The notes: a model not told the origin generated them from the sequence alone. A stretch of 64,000 bases of DNA from Sapria himalayana (GCA_029783825.1 JAREIK010002259.1:1-64000); one strand, 5' to 3'; positions 1-13,800 are shown, counted from the stretch's first letter. A program made the numbers and translations.

Positions 1-757
1 TGGCCATATTATTATAGAGATGAAAACTAAGTATTTAATGTACTGATTTACCATTCAATCTCTTTATTGTCTCATTGGATGCATGAACCCTAGTGTTAAG
101 GTGAAAAGGGTAGATACGTTTTGACTTGAATTTCTTTGTGCATGAACTTGAAAGACCCACCTAAAGAGTTCATTCATGAGAAGTTGACTCACTTATTTCA
201 CATACTACGATACTAGGTATGATGGTAGTAGTAGTGAGTCTGTGAGTACGACATTAATACCATATTCGGAGATTATAATTGTTCCATTCAGTTAGTTAGG
301 GGGAAATGACGTGGTGGACCGTCGAATAGGAGCGAGTTGTCTCGGTACTTATATACCAATTACTGCTCAATCTTATAACATTCATATACTAAGAATCTTG
401 ATATATTATAGTGGTAAAAATCATATGAGTCTACCTTTCTCGTGCTATCTAAGATGACACAAGATCTACTGACTTCTCCAGTATCGAGCATGACATTGAA
501 GTCTGTTTTTTTTGTTGCAGGGAATATTATTTCAGATAGGAGATCAAGATTACGTCCAGATATTATTGAGGCTTTAGCATGCATGAAGAATTGAGAGGAT
601 TCAAGGTTTAGCATAAAGGATCGTGTTGGGACTGGGAATGAGACTGGGAATGAGACTGTAATGAAAGCGAAAGAGTTGATTACTGATGACGATCTATATG
701 ATAGTGATATTGATATTAAGGTTGATGATGATAATGATACGTCAATGAATGATTGAT
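1..757 (+). pseudogene. hAT transposase C-terminal remnant (family A copy 1)
   Basis: The remnant encodes the C-terminal dimerisation region of a hAT transposase. In the frame running through about 327-600 one reads a SELSRYL motif, then a KSYEST..LVLSKM stretch, then a VSSMTLKSVFFVAGNII segment and an RLRPDIIEALACMKN block, in the order typical of the hAT family C-terminal domain. Stop codons interrupt the frame (for example within the tryptophan-rich part near 400-412 and after ACMKN near 590), so it cannot make a working transposase. An acidic tail rich in GAT codons ends at the stop near 757. The same tail occurs in copies 2 and 3. Confidence 0.82.
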
Positions 758-1184
758 GAGGTTGTCACTTGATACTTGACGGTTGATGATTACATGATTG
801 TAACACTCCGACAGTGACACTTATATTACAGTTATGCTTTTGCTTATGAGTTATGCTTGATTCTGATTTTTGATTTTGATGTTTTGTACTTATTTTTATT
901 TATATTGTATTTATTTTGGATTGACCATTTGACACTTGGCTTTGTGAGTATGACTTTATTATTTTTGCTAAATAAATTTTGGGTTTATTATTTTTTTGTT
1001 TAATAATTTCATTAAAAATTTTATAATATAATTCTAATAAATTTTAATCTAATTAATACACAATTAAAATAAATAATATCAAAAAAATAAACTTTATAAA
1101 TATTCAAATATATACAATTTATAATTTGAATTTTTTTAAATATTATCTAATTTATATTTTATAATTACATATATATTATAAAAA

Positions 1185-1225
1185 TAAAAAAATAAAAAAA
1201 TAAAAAAATAAAAAAAATAAAAAAA

Positions 1226-1257
<32 letters not shown>

Positions 1258-1280
1258 AATAAATAAAAAAATAAATTTTA
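1185..1280. repeat. A-rich simple repeat (TAAAAAAA)n
   Basis: About 95 bases made of variants of a 7-9 base unit, a single T followed by a run of A. It lies inside the 3' untranslated part of hAT copy 1, just before the GC-rich terminus. Confidence 0.9.
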
Positions 1281-1485
1281 AATTTTTAACGACTGTACGG
1301 GTCTGACTTGGCACGGCCAAAAATCCAGCATGTCAATCGGGCGTGCGGGCTTGGTATGAATAGACCATGTCGGGCCAAACACGACATAGTTACTGTATCG
1401 TGCCGTGCCTGGCCCAGCACGGTAGCACGGTTAGGCCCACAAAAACCATGATGGCAGGCCCGGCACGACCCGTTTGACACCTCTA

Positions 1486-2750
1486 CAATAACCTTAATAC
1501 TAAAATAAAATATTCTCAACTTGATTGGTGATAAATAACTATCTTTTGTGTTTTGGTCTCTTTTCTAGAAATAATCTCTAATAATTTTTTGGAACAATTA
1601 ATTCTCTTGTATTGTACCTTGGACATACTATTGTATTTGTCCTTGTTATAACTAGTACTCTCTCGACTGCTAGCAAGTGCATGTGAGATATCTTTCTAGT
1701 ATCTCATAGTATGCCTTGTATAGACTGAATTGCCTTCTGACATAAATTTTGTCTGATGGGAAACTATCATCTAAAAGCTAATCATGGAATACTGAAAACT
1801 CATCTCACAATGGATATAATAATTTAATGAGATCATTATTCTCTCTCTCTATCTCTGTATATATATATATATATATTCAAGCAACATAGGCATTTATATT
1901 CTAATTCAATGTTTCACAAGCTGATAAGACATATATGAGTGGAATGTTTCTTCATTTGGGAGAAGTTCAATGATGAAATCATTGTATAACATATATTTAG
2001 AAAATAGAGTAATGAACAAATAGCTTCAAGAAGTTCTAAGAGAGATTTCAACTTAATTTTTTTTTTGATAATAAATTATAACAATTTGTAAACATCATAA
2101 CAATGTTATGTAAACTTGCTGAATTTCACAGAAATTAAACATAAATTATTGGCCAAATACAACACATTGAGGCTAATGTATTGGCATTGCCATGTTATAT
2201 GCTTTCCTCATCGGAAAAAAACTAATCCTACTCATCCATAAAGTGCTTGTGTTACCACAAAGCACTAGTGTTTGTTTACTATACGTGGTTATTTTATTAT
2301 TATAAAACTACAACATTACTGATGTTACCACAAAGTGCTAGTGTTTGTTGTTGCCGACACTATCAAAGGACATGCCATCACATGTGCACCTTGAAATTGA
2401 CACCACTTCACCATAAAATCATCTAGACACCATGTTAGTGCAAACATTGGAATGCTTCGGGAAGGAGATGGGCGAGAGAGAGAGAGAGAGGTAAGTGAGA
2501 AAAGTTTTTTTTATGAAAGAAATTTTTTAGAATGCAACATAAATCATATTTATATGGTTTGAGATAACTCACAAGTTGGATGCTTCTAAACATTGAAACA
2601 TCAAATAAAATAATAAAAATAAATAAAACTCAATAACATTCTAAGTTATCTTAATTTTTGAAAAAATAAAAAATAATTGATAACAAAAAAGAAACTTATA
2701 TAAATCAAAATAAGTGATTCTAGTAAAAATTTTACAAACTAAATCCCCTT
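1486..2750. other. AT-rich sequence without recognised gene
   Basis: No protein similarity is readable on either strand. The stretch holds an (AT)n tract at about 1,856-1,876, an (AG)n tract at about 2,472-2,490, and a short direct repeat: ACCACAAAG followed by CACTAGTGTTTGTT or its variant occurs near 2,255 and again near 2,327. It could be old intergenic or transposon sequence. Confidence 0.5.
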
Positions 2751-5280
2751 TGGCTACTTTAGGTCTTTATTTTTTTTGTAATCTATAAATTTAATTTAAT
2801 TGTGCTATTTAAAAAGCAGGTGATTACTCCATATCTACCTCTTACTCAAGAGCATTGTAAAATAAAATATTTATTATTTTTAGTTGATATATTTTCTATC
2901 TTTGAGAAATGATCATTGATATAAATGTGTACAAAGACCATCTTGGTCACCCAAGAAAAAAATATCTTGATGATTTTCTCTAAATGTCTAAGTAAATTCA
3001 TTCTCAATATGCTTTGTATTTAAGTAATCCACCTTACATGGACTTATCTTTATATTGAATACCCATCTAAAACTAATAACAAATTTTCTTGATGACCAAG
3101 ATGTTAGTTCCCAAGTCTTATTATATCGGAGAATACTTCTCTTTCAATATTGTTATGTACAATCCTGAATAAGATAATGTCTTATATGAAGACTTGATGT
3201 TGTAAAAAAGGTAGAAGAATGGAGAAAACCTGAGCATGATAATACTCATGAAATATGATATTTAGTATAATTATCATGTTTCTTTCAGAGAGTAATTCTA
3301 AGATCAATATTAGAAAAGTTAACTGTCAAATCATTTGAATTCTTATGATATTCTTTTATGTTTGAATAGATTATCCATATTTCATTTTCTTATAGTAAAT
3401 TTGAAGTCTTTAGTAATAAAGTCTCATTGCTCTCAGCTTACTTTGAGTATGAGCTAGAATCAACTCGAGAGCTACTAGCTTGACTAGAATCAAGAAAGAT
3501 TTTCTTTCTGAAGAAATATCAATTTTTTCAGACTCTGTCTGTTTTGTACTTGCAGCTACGCATGATGATGTCATATGAAAGTCATAATAGTGTGAATCAA
3601 CAAGTTTAAAAATAATTAAGAAGTGTTACTCTTTCGTGTTTGAAGGTTTACATAAGACTTAAGATGAATAAGAAAGAATTATAAATGCAAATGCTTCTAT
3701 AAATCTTTACTCTATTTATATTTTTTGAAGAATGAGTCATACTCAAAAAATGATATCAATACTATTTAGTGTTTTATTAATTTTAGTTGTATAATGCTTA
3801 TATTTATTTATGTATTATGGAATTTAAGAAAAATATATTTTTTGTCCTAGGTGTTATGTTGTTACATTCTAAGAAAAGATCATCAATAAAATAAATGTTC
3901 CAAAAATTTTGGCAAGTTGAATAATATTTTTCCAGTGTACAAGATATGAAATGATACTATAATAAAATATATAAGGCATTCAATTGATGATAGTTTGTGA
4001 TTAAATTTTTCTTACAAATGATGTTGCGTCACACTTATATTAAAGAGAAATATTTCAGCTATTTCAATAAAATATTTTTCTTTTTTTATAATTTCATTCT
4101 ATGATGTGTACTAGCACATGAAGCCGAGTATATAATCTTATAATCAGTATAATAAGCTTGAAAATTATTAGATGTATACTCTCATATATTTCAATCCTAA
4201 TAATTTTTATATTTTTATTAAACTATATTATTATTCTTCTATGCAATAATTAAACCAAAAAAATTGTGATTTAAAATGAAAAGGAGATCATAAAGTAAAA
4301 TATATATAATTATTAATAAATATAATAAAATATCTTAATCAATTTCAGTTTTTCTTTGCCATGTTTTTATTTATTTGAATATATCAGGTCAAATGAGTTC
4401 TTACTTATTTAAATTTGATAGATATGATATGTAATTTTCTTGTATTTTTTTAACTAATAAATCTTATAATTTAGGTTAGAGATATCTATAACACTTGAAT
4501 TTAAAATTTTTAATTTAGCCAAAAATATTTGATCAAATTAAGAATGAGCTAATAATGAATCATTAATACTTAATTATTTTGTGAGATATCTAATCGTAGA
4601 AGTAAGAACATACATCTTATCATGCCCAGTATCAAATGAAATCTTTGTAAAAATTTTTTGATTATGTAAAATAATTTCAATCAAAGAAAAAAATGAAGTC
4701 ATAATTTTATTACTTAAAATGATATTTCATAGATATTAAAAAATAAATACCCAAGAATAAAAAATATATATGAGAGAGGTAAATTATCAAGCTGTTTGTT
4801 GCTATAACTAAAGTTTTAGATAATTTGTTATTGATTATTATTGCATTTAGGAAATAAGAAAAAATATAATAAATAATTGGATTTATCTATGATGTGACTA
4901 TTGATTTTGAGTCAATAACATGAGTCTGATGTGGTAATATGAGTCTCAAGGACTATTGTACATGAGGAACGAGAAATATCTGATATTATTTGTTGGTGAT
5001 GAATTCTACATGCTCATCTTCACTATTGATCATGAAAAAAAACTTCTGTAAAGATATCTGGATAACTATGATAGTGAACATGTAATGATCTGTAGACTTC
5101 TTCTTTAAAATTAATTTTCAATCATCCATAATCTGACTGTAAAATGCTTAGAAACTATTGGGTTAGAGAGTACATAATATTGTACCATGAAGTCATTTTT
5201 GTTTTCTCTCCTAATCACATCAATATCTATTAGGAATTAGGAACACACAAAAAATTACGTAATTAATAATATGTAGTGAT
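2750..5280 (-). mobile_element. heavily decayed Ty1/copia-like sequence
   Basis: The minus strand around 2,950-3,160 reads like the start of a copia reverse transcriptase domain: a trace of the W-E-L-T segment is followed by an R-W-V-F-N-I-K stretch, the usual order of NTWEL then CKWVYKIK. Upstream on the minus strand (3,400-3,600) there is an acidic, Ser/Glu-rich linker like the one between integrase and reverse transcriptase. The rest (3,600-5,280) is AT-rich and too eroded to assign, though its position fits the gag-integrase half. No LTR could be recognised. The assignment rests on a few weak motifs and may be wrong at the edges. Confidence 0.35.
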
Positions 5281-5869
5281 TAAATAGAGTGGTGACGTAC
5301 TCTAGTTCTTTGGGTTTCCCTAGCCCTAATCTCATAACTTGTGAAAAAATACATCATATATCTTTGAATATTGGTGGAAAACTGGTTCTTTTAGGCTCCA
5401 CATCACAGTTTTCGGTGGTCAAACCATACAATCATGTTGTATCAGCACGATTGAAATTAGGGACAATTTGGTACATGTTGGACCAATTTCAAACCAGGCA
5501 GTGCCTGCCATGTTTAGGTTGGGTAGATCTAGAAAAAAATACGTACCTACCAGCCTGTGGGCATGAATCATTTTTGACTGACACTTGCCTAATCTAAGCT
5601 AGCTTGGGTGTGACACAGGGCTGCCATAATGAGCTATGTACCCTGGCAAAGTCCTAGAGTGCTGGCTGGGTCCATGACCCCATGCCCTGGACTGCCGGGG
5701 CACTGTTTATCCATGATACCTTGGTTGGTCTCAGGGTGCCTAGCGGCACATGATCCATGTCATGTGGCACATGGCAATGTGCAATGAATCTGTAGCCGGT
5801 GTGTTTGTTTTATTATTTTTTTTAATTTATTTAATTGGGTCAGTTAAGCGTCGATCTAAACCTGGACCA

Positions 5870-6160
5870 ATTCAATTTCACTTCATCACTTTTAATTTGG
5901 AATAATAATTGAGGCTGTGGCCTGCACCCGTAAAGCAGTGAGGTAGATCACGTGCATGGTGCACCATAATCTAGTGTCGGGTCAGGCACGACACGAGGCC
6001 CCGTTGGCCTCGGAACGGCATGACACGTCATGATTTCTATCTTGGTCAGGCATAGCACGCGCCTGGGCACGGGAATTCCCGTGCCGGTCTGACCCAGGCA
6101 ATGCTGAATCCTACCGCGCCTAGTGCCGGACCGGGCTGACCGGTCTGGTTGACATCTCTA
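5870..6160 (-). mobile_element. hAT family A terminal fragment (copy 5, inverted)
   Basis: Read on the minus strand from 6,160, the block begins TAGAGATGTCAACCAG, then the GGCACGG-rich subterminal region, a CGGGAATTCCCGTGCCC palindrome, a GCCTCGTGTCGTGCCTGACCCG segment, and GCACGTGAT.TACCTCACTGCTTTA. The same segments occur at the left end of hAT copy 2 (18,882-19,540); the last lies farther in there. It therefore looks like an inverted, truncated 5' end of the same family. No transposase coding sequence is attached and no target duplication was found. A second GC-rich stretch at 5,480-5,780 may belong to a related element but lacks a clear terminus. Confidence 0.7.
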
Positions 6161-6389
6161 TTTTAACACCAAAGCATGTCCAAGAATCTAACTTAGGCTC
6201 TAGGAATGAAATCATGATAAGTTCAAACTGTGTCTCTTAATCATCTATTAGAAAAGGTACTAGAGAATACACTAATCAACTACTCTATTACTTACATACT
6301 ATAGGTCTCTTAATCATCTATCACTAGTCCACAGAATTTAAATGAGTCTAAATATCATTATTATTCCTAACAGTATTTCTGAGACATTG

Positions 6390-7974
6390 ACAAAAGGAAA
6401 TGTATGATGCTATGAGATGTAATATGAGTGCAAGTGGATTTCTACACTTAAATATAAGGCTGTGGATCGCTCGGGAGATATTTATCAAGACTACTAGCTA
6501 AAGGGTACACTCAAATTTATTGAATTGAATATCATGAGACTTTTTCTTTCGCTGCAAAAAATGAATACTATACGAATCATGTTGTCTTTGATTGCCCACT
6601 ATAATTGGCAATTCTTATAATATGATTTTAATAATATATTTTTTTATGATGATTGAGATGAAAGAATTTATAAGAACATCCCACCAAGATTTGAGGGGAA
6701 CACAAGTAACAAGGTGTGCATGCTGGAAAAAATTCTTTATGGACAAACATTTTTCCAGAGCTTTGTTTTGTAGATTTGCAAAAGTCATGAAAGAGTTTGA
6801 ATACATAGTAAATTGACTACACTTTCTTCATTAAGCACTTGGTTGCAAGGGGATATTTTTTTTTCTAGTCTATGTTGATGATATCATAATATCTAGAAAT
6901 AATAAGAGTGTGAAGCACGAAGTGAAATAGAGACACAAAAGAATTTGAGAAAAGGAATTAGACAAATTAAAGTACTTCAGTATTGAGGTGACATATTCTA
7001 TACAAGAGATCTTCATCTCTCAATAAAAGTATATGATTGATATATTACTAGAAATGGGGATGATTGGATGTAAACTAGTTTCTACACCAATGGATCCAAA
7101 CCACAACTTGGGAGAAACTAAAAAAGAACTAGTAATTGATAAAAGAATGTGCCAAATGCTGGTTGGTAAGCTCATATACCTTAAGCATACTCACCCAAAT
7201 ATTGTTTACTCTATGAGCGTAATTAATCAATTTATGCATGATCCAAAAGATACACATCTTCAAACTACTTATAGGGTGTTGCATTACTTGAAAGGTTACC
7301 CAAAGAAAGAAATTTTGTTCAAGGAGAATTATACTTCTGCTCTAGAAGATCAACTATATACAAAGTATTTTATTTTTATTGGAGATAATTAGTAAAATAG
7401 AGAAGTACAAAGTTAAAAGTGGTAGCAAAGTAGATTGTAAAATTCGTGTTTAAGGTCACTACTCAAGGGTTGTGTGAACTACTTTGGCTGAAAATTATTT
7501 TAAATAATTTGAGAATCATGTGAGATGATCCTATGAAACTCTATTTGACAAAAAATCAGTTATCAATATTTCTCATAATCATGCACAACATGATAAGATA
7601 AAACATATTGAGATTGACAGATATTTCATCAAAAAATCAGTTCTATGTTTCATCAGAATTTCAATCAGCTAATATTCTAACAAAAAGGTTAAATAGTTCA
7701 ATGTTCATGATCTTGTATTCAAGCTGGGAAGGGAAGACATCTATTCATCAACTTGAGGGGGTCATGGTGTAAATAGATTATGATTTTTTTTTTCAAAATC
7801 TCTCAATTTAAGGGATTATGAGTTTATAAATTTCTTTTATAATTTATTATATAAACCATCAGGATAATCAATTTTTAAAATAATAGAAATTATTATTTTT
7901 ATCTCTTGGTAATTCTTCTCTTATTATTTTCTCATATTTCGTGATAGATATTTATTTAAGTTCATTATTAAACA
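6390..7974 (+). mobile_element. Ty1/copia 3' part: reverse transcriptase, RNase H, PPT, decayed 3' LTR
   Basis: A 5'-truncated copia retrotransposon. In order: a reverse transcriptase N-terminal trace (6,430-6,600, ending in a ..VRI.LSL.AHYNWQ-like stretch), the catalytic YVDDIII motif (about 6,868-6,890), the LVSTPMDPN and KRMCQMLVGKLIYL segments (7,075-7,180), then RNase H traces (7,440-7,740) ending in a recognisable AN.LTKRL.SS motif. ACTTGAGGGGG at 7,751-7,761 is a good polypurine tract. The TG near 7,768 to AACA near 7,974 fits a decayed LTR. Many stops and shifts are present; the longest open piece is only about 119 codons (7,033-7,392). Confidence 0.85.
7033..7392 (+). pseudogene. copia polyprotein fragment (end of RT, start of RNase H)
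   Basis: This open piece of 119 codons begins inside the reverse transcriptase thumb/connection region. It contains the conserved STPMDPNH segment near residue 18, MLVGKLIYLKHTHPNI near residues 42-57, and SVINQFMHDP near 63-72, a Ty1/copia arrangement. The start ATG is internal to the old polyprotein, so it is not an independent gene. The frame breaks at 7,393 and RNase H motifs continue in other frames. Confidence 0.8.
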
Positions 7975-8089
7975 TTATCATCATGTTTTATTCTAACTAT
8001 TTTGGTTTTGTTATATGTATCTTATTTTTTTAATTAATTTAATTAAAAATGATTTACATTTTCAATCCTTTATGTATTAAGTATTTGTT

Positions 8090-9780
8090 TATAATTTTCA
8101 TTGAATTTTTCATAATTTTACCTCTAGTTTTTTTCTCCATCTATATGAATAGTCTCCTACTTCATAATTGGTATAGTATGATGTCTATATTGAACTTGAT
8201 CAAACTATATCATATGATTCTTTCTTATATTTTAATTCATGAGTTATTCTAGTCTTATTTCTAAGATCTTAATTTCTAATTTTATCATTTTTAATCTTAT
8301 TACATTTCTATCTTCTCATTATTATCATTGCTAAATATATCCTTTGAATATGTTATTTTTTTTATCATCCAACCATCAATTCTATGCAGCACGGCTAGTC
8401 TTATAGCTATTTTATAATTTATTTTTAATCTACTCATTATTCATTTATCTTAAAGAATAGTTGATATAATTTTTTATTTTGGTTTATCTAACATTAATTC
8501 TATAAGATACATTCTATTCATCCTTTTTATCTTTACTTAATATAATGTCTAGTTACTTGAAATAGTTGATATTAGATACTTCTTACTTTGTTATTTTGAT
8601 TATCATATTTTTTTTACTCGTAACATAATTAAACTCATTTTTTAAGTAATATGTCTTATTATGTTTAATTTTAAACTCGTTAGAATCAAGTGTGACCCTT
8701 CAAACTTTTATTTTTTTACCTATCTTTTTTTAAGTCCCATCAACTAATAATATCTCATTGCTAAAAACATATATTAAAAGATATTTTCATGGAGATTTTT
8801 TATTAATTAATTTATAATTAACATAAAATATATAAGAATTGTGTATATCTTTGGTTTAGTCTTACAAGTATTGAAAATTGGTGAGTGATGACTTTAGCCA
8901 ATTTAACTATGGATATGATGATATTTTTTTCTCATATATATATCCATGATTAGTTTAGTATATATGTGTGATACTCATTTCTTACATAATATTTACTAAA
9001 TTAAGTTTTTTGGTATTTTATCATAAATTTTTCTTATTTTTTTTTATATTTTCTGATTAATTATTTGACTAAGTAGATAGTCTTCTCCTTCATAATAGAT
9101 CTAGCTAACATAAATCGAAATTGATTTTGTAAAATTATTATTTCTTTTTTTAGTTTGTGTTCAAGTAATTTTTTCCAAAATTTTATTGTGGCTTATGAGT
9201 TGAATACCTCAATAATTATTATAATAATGAATTTATCTTTTGTTCTTATAAATAAAAATTACAATGTTTTATTAATATTTATTTGGTATATTTTTTTTGA
9301 TTCTTAAGATCTTGTTAAATGAATTAGTCAATTATATCATTTTTTCTCTCATAATTCTCCAATTTTCAAAAAAGGTACTATCAAGCATTATGAATTTTTT
9401 GACATTTATTTTTTTATCTTGGTTGCATATATAAAATTGTTTAATCATCTATCACTATCAATATTCAAAATTGAATTTCTAAACTTGTTTAAAAAATCTT
9501 CAACATGTATATTTCATCTTTATTTGATTTTATTTTTAATGGAATCTAATTATTTTAATTCTAAATAAATTTTACTTGACTATATCTCTACTCTTATTCT
9601 CTCTCATCCTAGTAAGCTTATAAATATTTTTTTTACTTTATAATATATGATATAATTTATCATACATATTAAACTTAATTTTATTTATCACTATTAACTT
9701 TTTTTTTGTTTGCTTATACAATTTTATCGTAAATTCATTTTTATTTTTCTATATTTATTTAAAACAATCTTGTTTCTCTT
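8090..9780 (-). mobile_element. RTE-type LINE remnant (reverse transcriptase)
   Basis: On the minus strand, with many stops, one can read in order: a degraded finger/palm region (9,430-8,900), then NEILLVDGT (a decayed ADDIVLVDE catalytic block, about 8,760), RVTLDSNEFKIKHNKT (about 8,650-8,710), the F.YLGSII-type region (about 8,570), a decayed GWLKWR and AIRPAMLYGTECW-like region (about 8,400), and finally a decayed RWFGHVQRRP..APVRRVETI-like region (8,120-8,200). This series is typical of plant RTE-clade non-LTR retrotransposons, recalled from family knowledge. The open frame at 8,049-8,252 on the plus strand is its antisense shadow. Ends are approximate. Confidence 0.72.
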
Positions 9781-10329
9781 GAATAGTTTGGTGGACCTTA
9801 GGTTTCTAATACTATGGTGCCATTTGTTTTTTATACTAAATATTGAATACAACTTTTTTTAAGACTTAATGTTGAATAATATTTAATAGCATTAAGAATT
9901 AAGTCGTTTATTTTTTAATATTTTATTTTTAAGAAATATTAAACTTGTTTTTTACATACTAAAAATCAACATCTTAACTACTTGAATTTATTAAGAAAAT
10001 CTAAGTATATATTTTCAAATATCTAAAGATACTACATTTGATGTCATATTTAATATCTCGTTTCATATCATGATAAAAGAAAAATCAAAAACTTTAATTA
10101 ATTAAAAAATATAATAATTCAACTATATATTCATAAATATCTAAAGAAAAATATGAAAATTTAAGCACCGATTTTTAAATATCTAAAGACAATATATTTG
10201 ATGCTAATATTTAATACTATATTTCACACCATAATAAAAGTTAAAACAACAAATGTTTGAAGGTAGTAGATATTTTTTTTATATAATAATAAAAGTTAAA
10301 ATAACAAGCTAATTGAATACTTGAAAAAA

Positions 10330-10568
10330 AATTCATTTGTAAATGGTTTTGAAATTATTTCATGAACTATTGATTTGCTGCTATAAAAAAATTATTTATA
10401 GTTTAGCCTTAATTTTGGTTGTCATTTTCACTTTCTAATTTTTTTTCAGTGTCATATTCAGAACATAATTTATCAACAACTGAGACTCATCAAAAAAATT
10501 TTTAATAGAAAAATATGTCATGATAATTTTTGTTTGAGTAACAAATGAATATGGTGTCATTCTCTTTA
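10330..10568 (-). pseudogene. PIF/Harbinger transposase, 3' portion (separated by copia insertion)
   Basis: With one copy of the GTATT target duplication removed, the minus-strand frame continues without a shift from VNAPI on the right side into LKRMTPYSFVTQTKII on this side, the conserved Harbinger segment after the last catalytic region. A following acidic, Ser/Glu/Asn-rich stretch (ESENDNQN) at 10,410-10,450 and an FMK.F segment match the usual C-terminal tail. This fits one original gene split by a single retrotransposon insertion. Confidence 0.8.
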
Positions 10569-10573
10569 GTATT

Positions 10574-10804
10574 TGTAGAAAATATAGAGAATGAATAATT
10601 TCACTTCAAGTTATGTTTCATGGAGTAGCAATAATATCTATTTATAGAAAAATCTTATATGTTTACTAGTTATAAATAGTTGTTTATAGTTGTTAATAGC
10701 AGTTTACATCTGTAAATAGTGGTTTGCAATTGTTCACAGCTATTTATCATAGCTATTCATAGCTATTTATAGCTGTTTATAGTTGTTCATCACATAATAT
10801 TACA
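10574..10804 (-). repeat. 3' LTR of copia element
   Basis: The plus strand runs TGTAGAAAATATAG...ATAATATTACA, matching the LTR at 15,397-15,647 in order and composition, about 20 bp shorter. The same TAGTTGTTTATAG-like sub-repeats occur at 10,670-10,795. Confidence 0.9.
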
Positions 10805-10829
10805 TATTCTTCCTCAAGCTGAGTTATAG

Positions 10830-13800
10830 ATGTTAAGCAACCTAAGCTTTGATACTAACTAATTAAATTTTTTATTTGCCAAGACTTTTGGTGATGATAT
10901 CTGCTATTTGTTGGGCTGTAGGAATGTTAGACAGATTCACAACATTCTCTTTGATCTTCTCCTTGATAAAATATCAGTCTATCTTTATGTGTTGGTTCTA
11001 TCATGGTGAATCAAATTCTTTACTATGTTAATTATAGACTGATTATCACATAAGACCTACATAGATTTGTCAACATGGACATTTAGTTTATGATAGATTC
11101 TACTCAGCCATATACATTCACAAATTCCGAAGGCAAGAGCTCTAAACTCGGCTCCAGGCTCCAGCTGAGCTTCTTGCTACAACAGCCTACCTTTTGCTCA
11201 TTTAAGTAACCAAATTCCTCCACATTAATGAGCAATACTTTGAGGTTGATCGTTGGTCAACAGGTGAGCTCGACCAATTAGTATCGATGAAAATCTTCAT
11301 GTACTTATCACCAGTTTTCTCCAAGTACAACCTTTGGCCAGGTGTTAGTTTAAGGTACCTCAAGATTAGGTATACTGCTTGCATGTGTTTTTCAGCTGGG
11401 TTATTCATGAACTGGCTAACTATAATGATAGTAAAATTGATGTCAGGTCTGGTGTACGAGAGGTAGATGAGTTTGCCGACTAACCTTTGATATATACCTT
11501 TATCTACAGGAGCTCCACTAGATTGCATATTGAATTTGATTGTGGTATTCTTGAGAGTTTCAACTGGCTTGCATCTAGTCATATCAATTTTCTTTAGAAG
11601 ATCTAGGACATACTTCCTTTAAGAGACTGATATTCTAATTTTTGAACAAGCAATCTCCATGTCTAGGAAGTATTTGAGATTTCTCAGGTCTTTGACTTTG
11701 AATTCCTTGGCTAAAAATAATCCTAAGTTCATCTTGGTGATATTCTGTGAGGATGATGCATCAACATATACTATGAGGATGATCCTCTGTCCTCCTTCAA
11801 GATGCTTAATAAATATCGTATGATCTATCGGATACTGAGGATAGCCATATCTCTTAATTGCTTTGGTGAACTTGTCAAACCATGCTCTAGGTGACTGCTT
11901 AAGACCATATAAAGATTTCTTCAACTGTAGTATTGAGTCAGGTGTTTCTGGTATATTTAGGCCTGGTGGGATCTCTAAGTACACTTCCTCATCAAGCTCT
12001 CCATTTATAAAAATAGTCTTCAAATCTATCTGATATAATGGTCAATCCGGAATAGCAGCTAGAGAGAAGACTCTTACTGTATTGAGCTTTATAACCAGGA
12101 ATAATGTCTCCTGATAATCAATGTCATAGGACTGAGTGAATCCGCTTGCCACTAGACAAGTCTTGTAGTTGTTAATGTTGTCATCAGAGTTATAATTCAC
12201 AATGAAGATTCATTTGAAGTTAACTACTTTTTTCTCACTTGGCTGTTTAGTTATCACCCAAGTTTTATCTTTCTCTAGAGCATTTTCTTCTTTCTTGATT
12301 ATTTTTTTCTATTCTGGAATTTTGAGAGCTTTTTGAATAGATGTAGGTATCTAAATTTCATCTAGAGAGCTATTTAATGCACGATGATTAGGGGATAAAT
12401 TATCATATGCAATGAACTTTTGGATTGGATGTGGAGTACATATTCTCTCTCTTTCTTAAAGTAATAGACCTATTATAAGGTTCTACAAGAATAATGTGAT
12501 CTTTATAATCAACTGAAGTATGTGGAGGATATGATTTATCTTGTGTTTGTGTAGATTCATCTATCAGATCGAGAATTTGGTTCTGCATAGATGGTTGTTG
12601 GAACTCATCAGACTGTGACTTGCTTCTCCTTGTATATACATGGAGCTCACTAGGTTATGGTTGTGGCAGTGTATTTTTCACAAGGAGTTCAGTAGACTCA
12701 CTGCATGGAAGAGTGAGAGGTGCAACTTCCCAAGCCTGATATTCTTGAGGTATATTTCGTTCTCCTTTATATTAGGTCTGGGATAAAATGATTGATTTTC
12801 AATAAATATGATATTCATGGATGTGTAGGATCGATGTGTGAACAGATTGACTTTTGTAACCCTTCTGAGAAGGTGAGTGTCCCAAGAAAATGTATTTGAG
12901 TGCTCTAGAATCTAATTTTCTTGGTATTGTGAGTGGATGTGAACAAATGTAGAACAATCAAATATTTGAAATGGAAGAGTTGACACGACTCGAGTGTGTG
13001 GAAATGAAGTGATGAGTACCTTGTGAAGGGTTTGGAACTGGAGGACAAGAGAAGACATCTGATTGATGAGATAAGTAGCTGCAAGAATAGCTTCTCCCAA
13101 AAAATGATGAGGAACATGGGTAGTGAACACAAGCTACATCAAGGAACTGATGAAGGGAGTATCAACACAAGAGCTGTTATGAATGATTCATTGTATTGAT
13201 AGGATAGTCTCTCAAGGTAGATTCAAAGATTTTCATGTCATTGTCAGTCTGCAAAACTTGAATTTTAATTTGAAATTGGGTCTGGATCATTGTGTGAACA
13301 TTTTGAAAAAGGTTCCTAGTTTGGCTTTTTCTTTAATGAGATATAGCCATGTGAGATGGATGTGATCATCCATAAACAAGATAAACCAACGGGTACTATT
13401 AATATATTTTTCTCGTGAGGGTCCTCATATGTCATTGTGAATAAGAGAGAAGGTTGGGATGATGCATATGGGTAAATTGGATAAGAGGTGGGAGATTTTT
13501 CGACAATTAACATACTTCATATTAAAAAAAACTAGACTTTTTATTGATAAATAGTGAAGAAAATAATTTTTGAAGGTAAATAAAATTTGGATGACCTAAT
13601 TAAAAGTGAGGCATTATAACTTTATTTTTTTATTTGATTTTAATGGATCATCTTGAGTAGATAAACTGACAATCCTTAATGTTTTTTCTAGACCCGTTTT
13701 GCATGCCTAAATCTGATAGAGTCTATCAACTATTTTAGTATTGACAATCTCTAACCCCAACATTAGAATCTAAAATTTACAAACATCAAAGATAAAGTGA

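Larger units (their letters stand above)
1..1485 (+). mobile_element. hAT element, family A copy 1 (3' half, cut by window edge)
   Basis: This is the 3' part of a BED-type hAT transposon of the RICESLEEPER/DAYSLEEPER kind. It aligns by eye with 22,688-24,070 and with 53,880-55,000. The right terminus is the GC-rich block at 1,290-1,485, full of GGCACGG/GCCCGGCACG motifs and ending in TTTGACACCTCTA, the same inverted terminus seen at 24,058-24,070. A possible 8-bp target copy, CAATAACC, follows at 1,486-1,493, but its partner lies outside the window. Between gene and terminus lies an A-rich (TAAAAAAA)n tract at about 1,180-1,275. The left half of the element is not in this window. Confidence 0.85.

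Noticed and set aside
5289..5597. 102-codon open frame in a less AT-rich region
   Set aside because: No recognisable motif, no splice context, and GC-rich element-like DNA follows; not supported as a gene.
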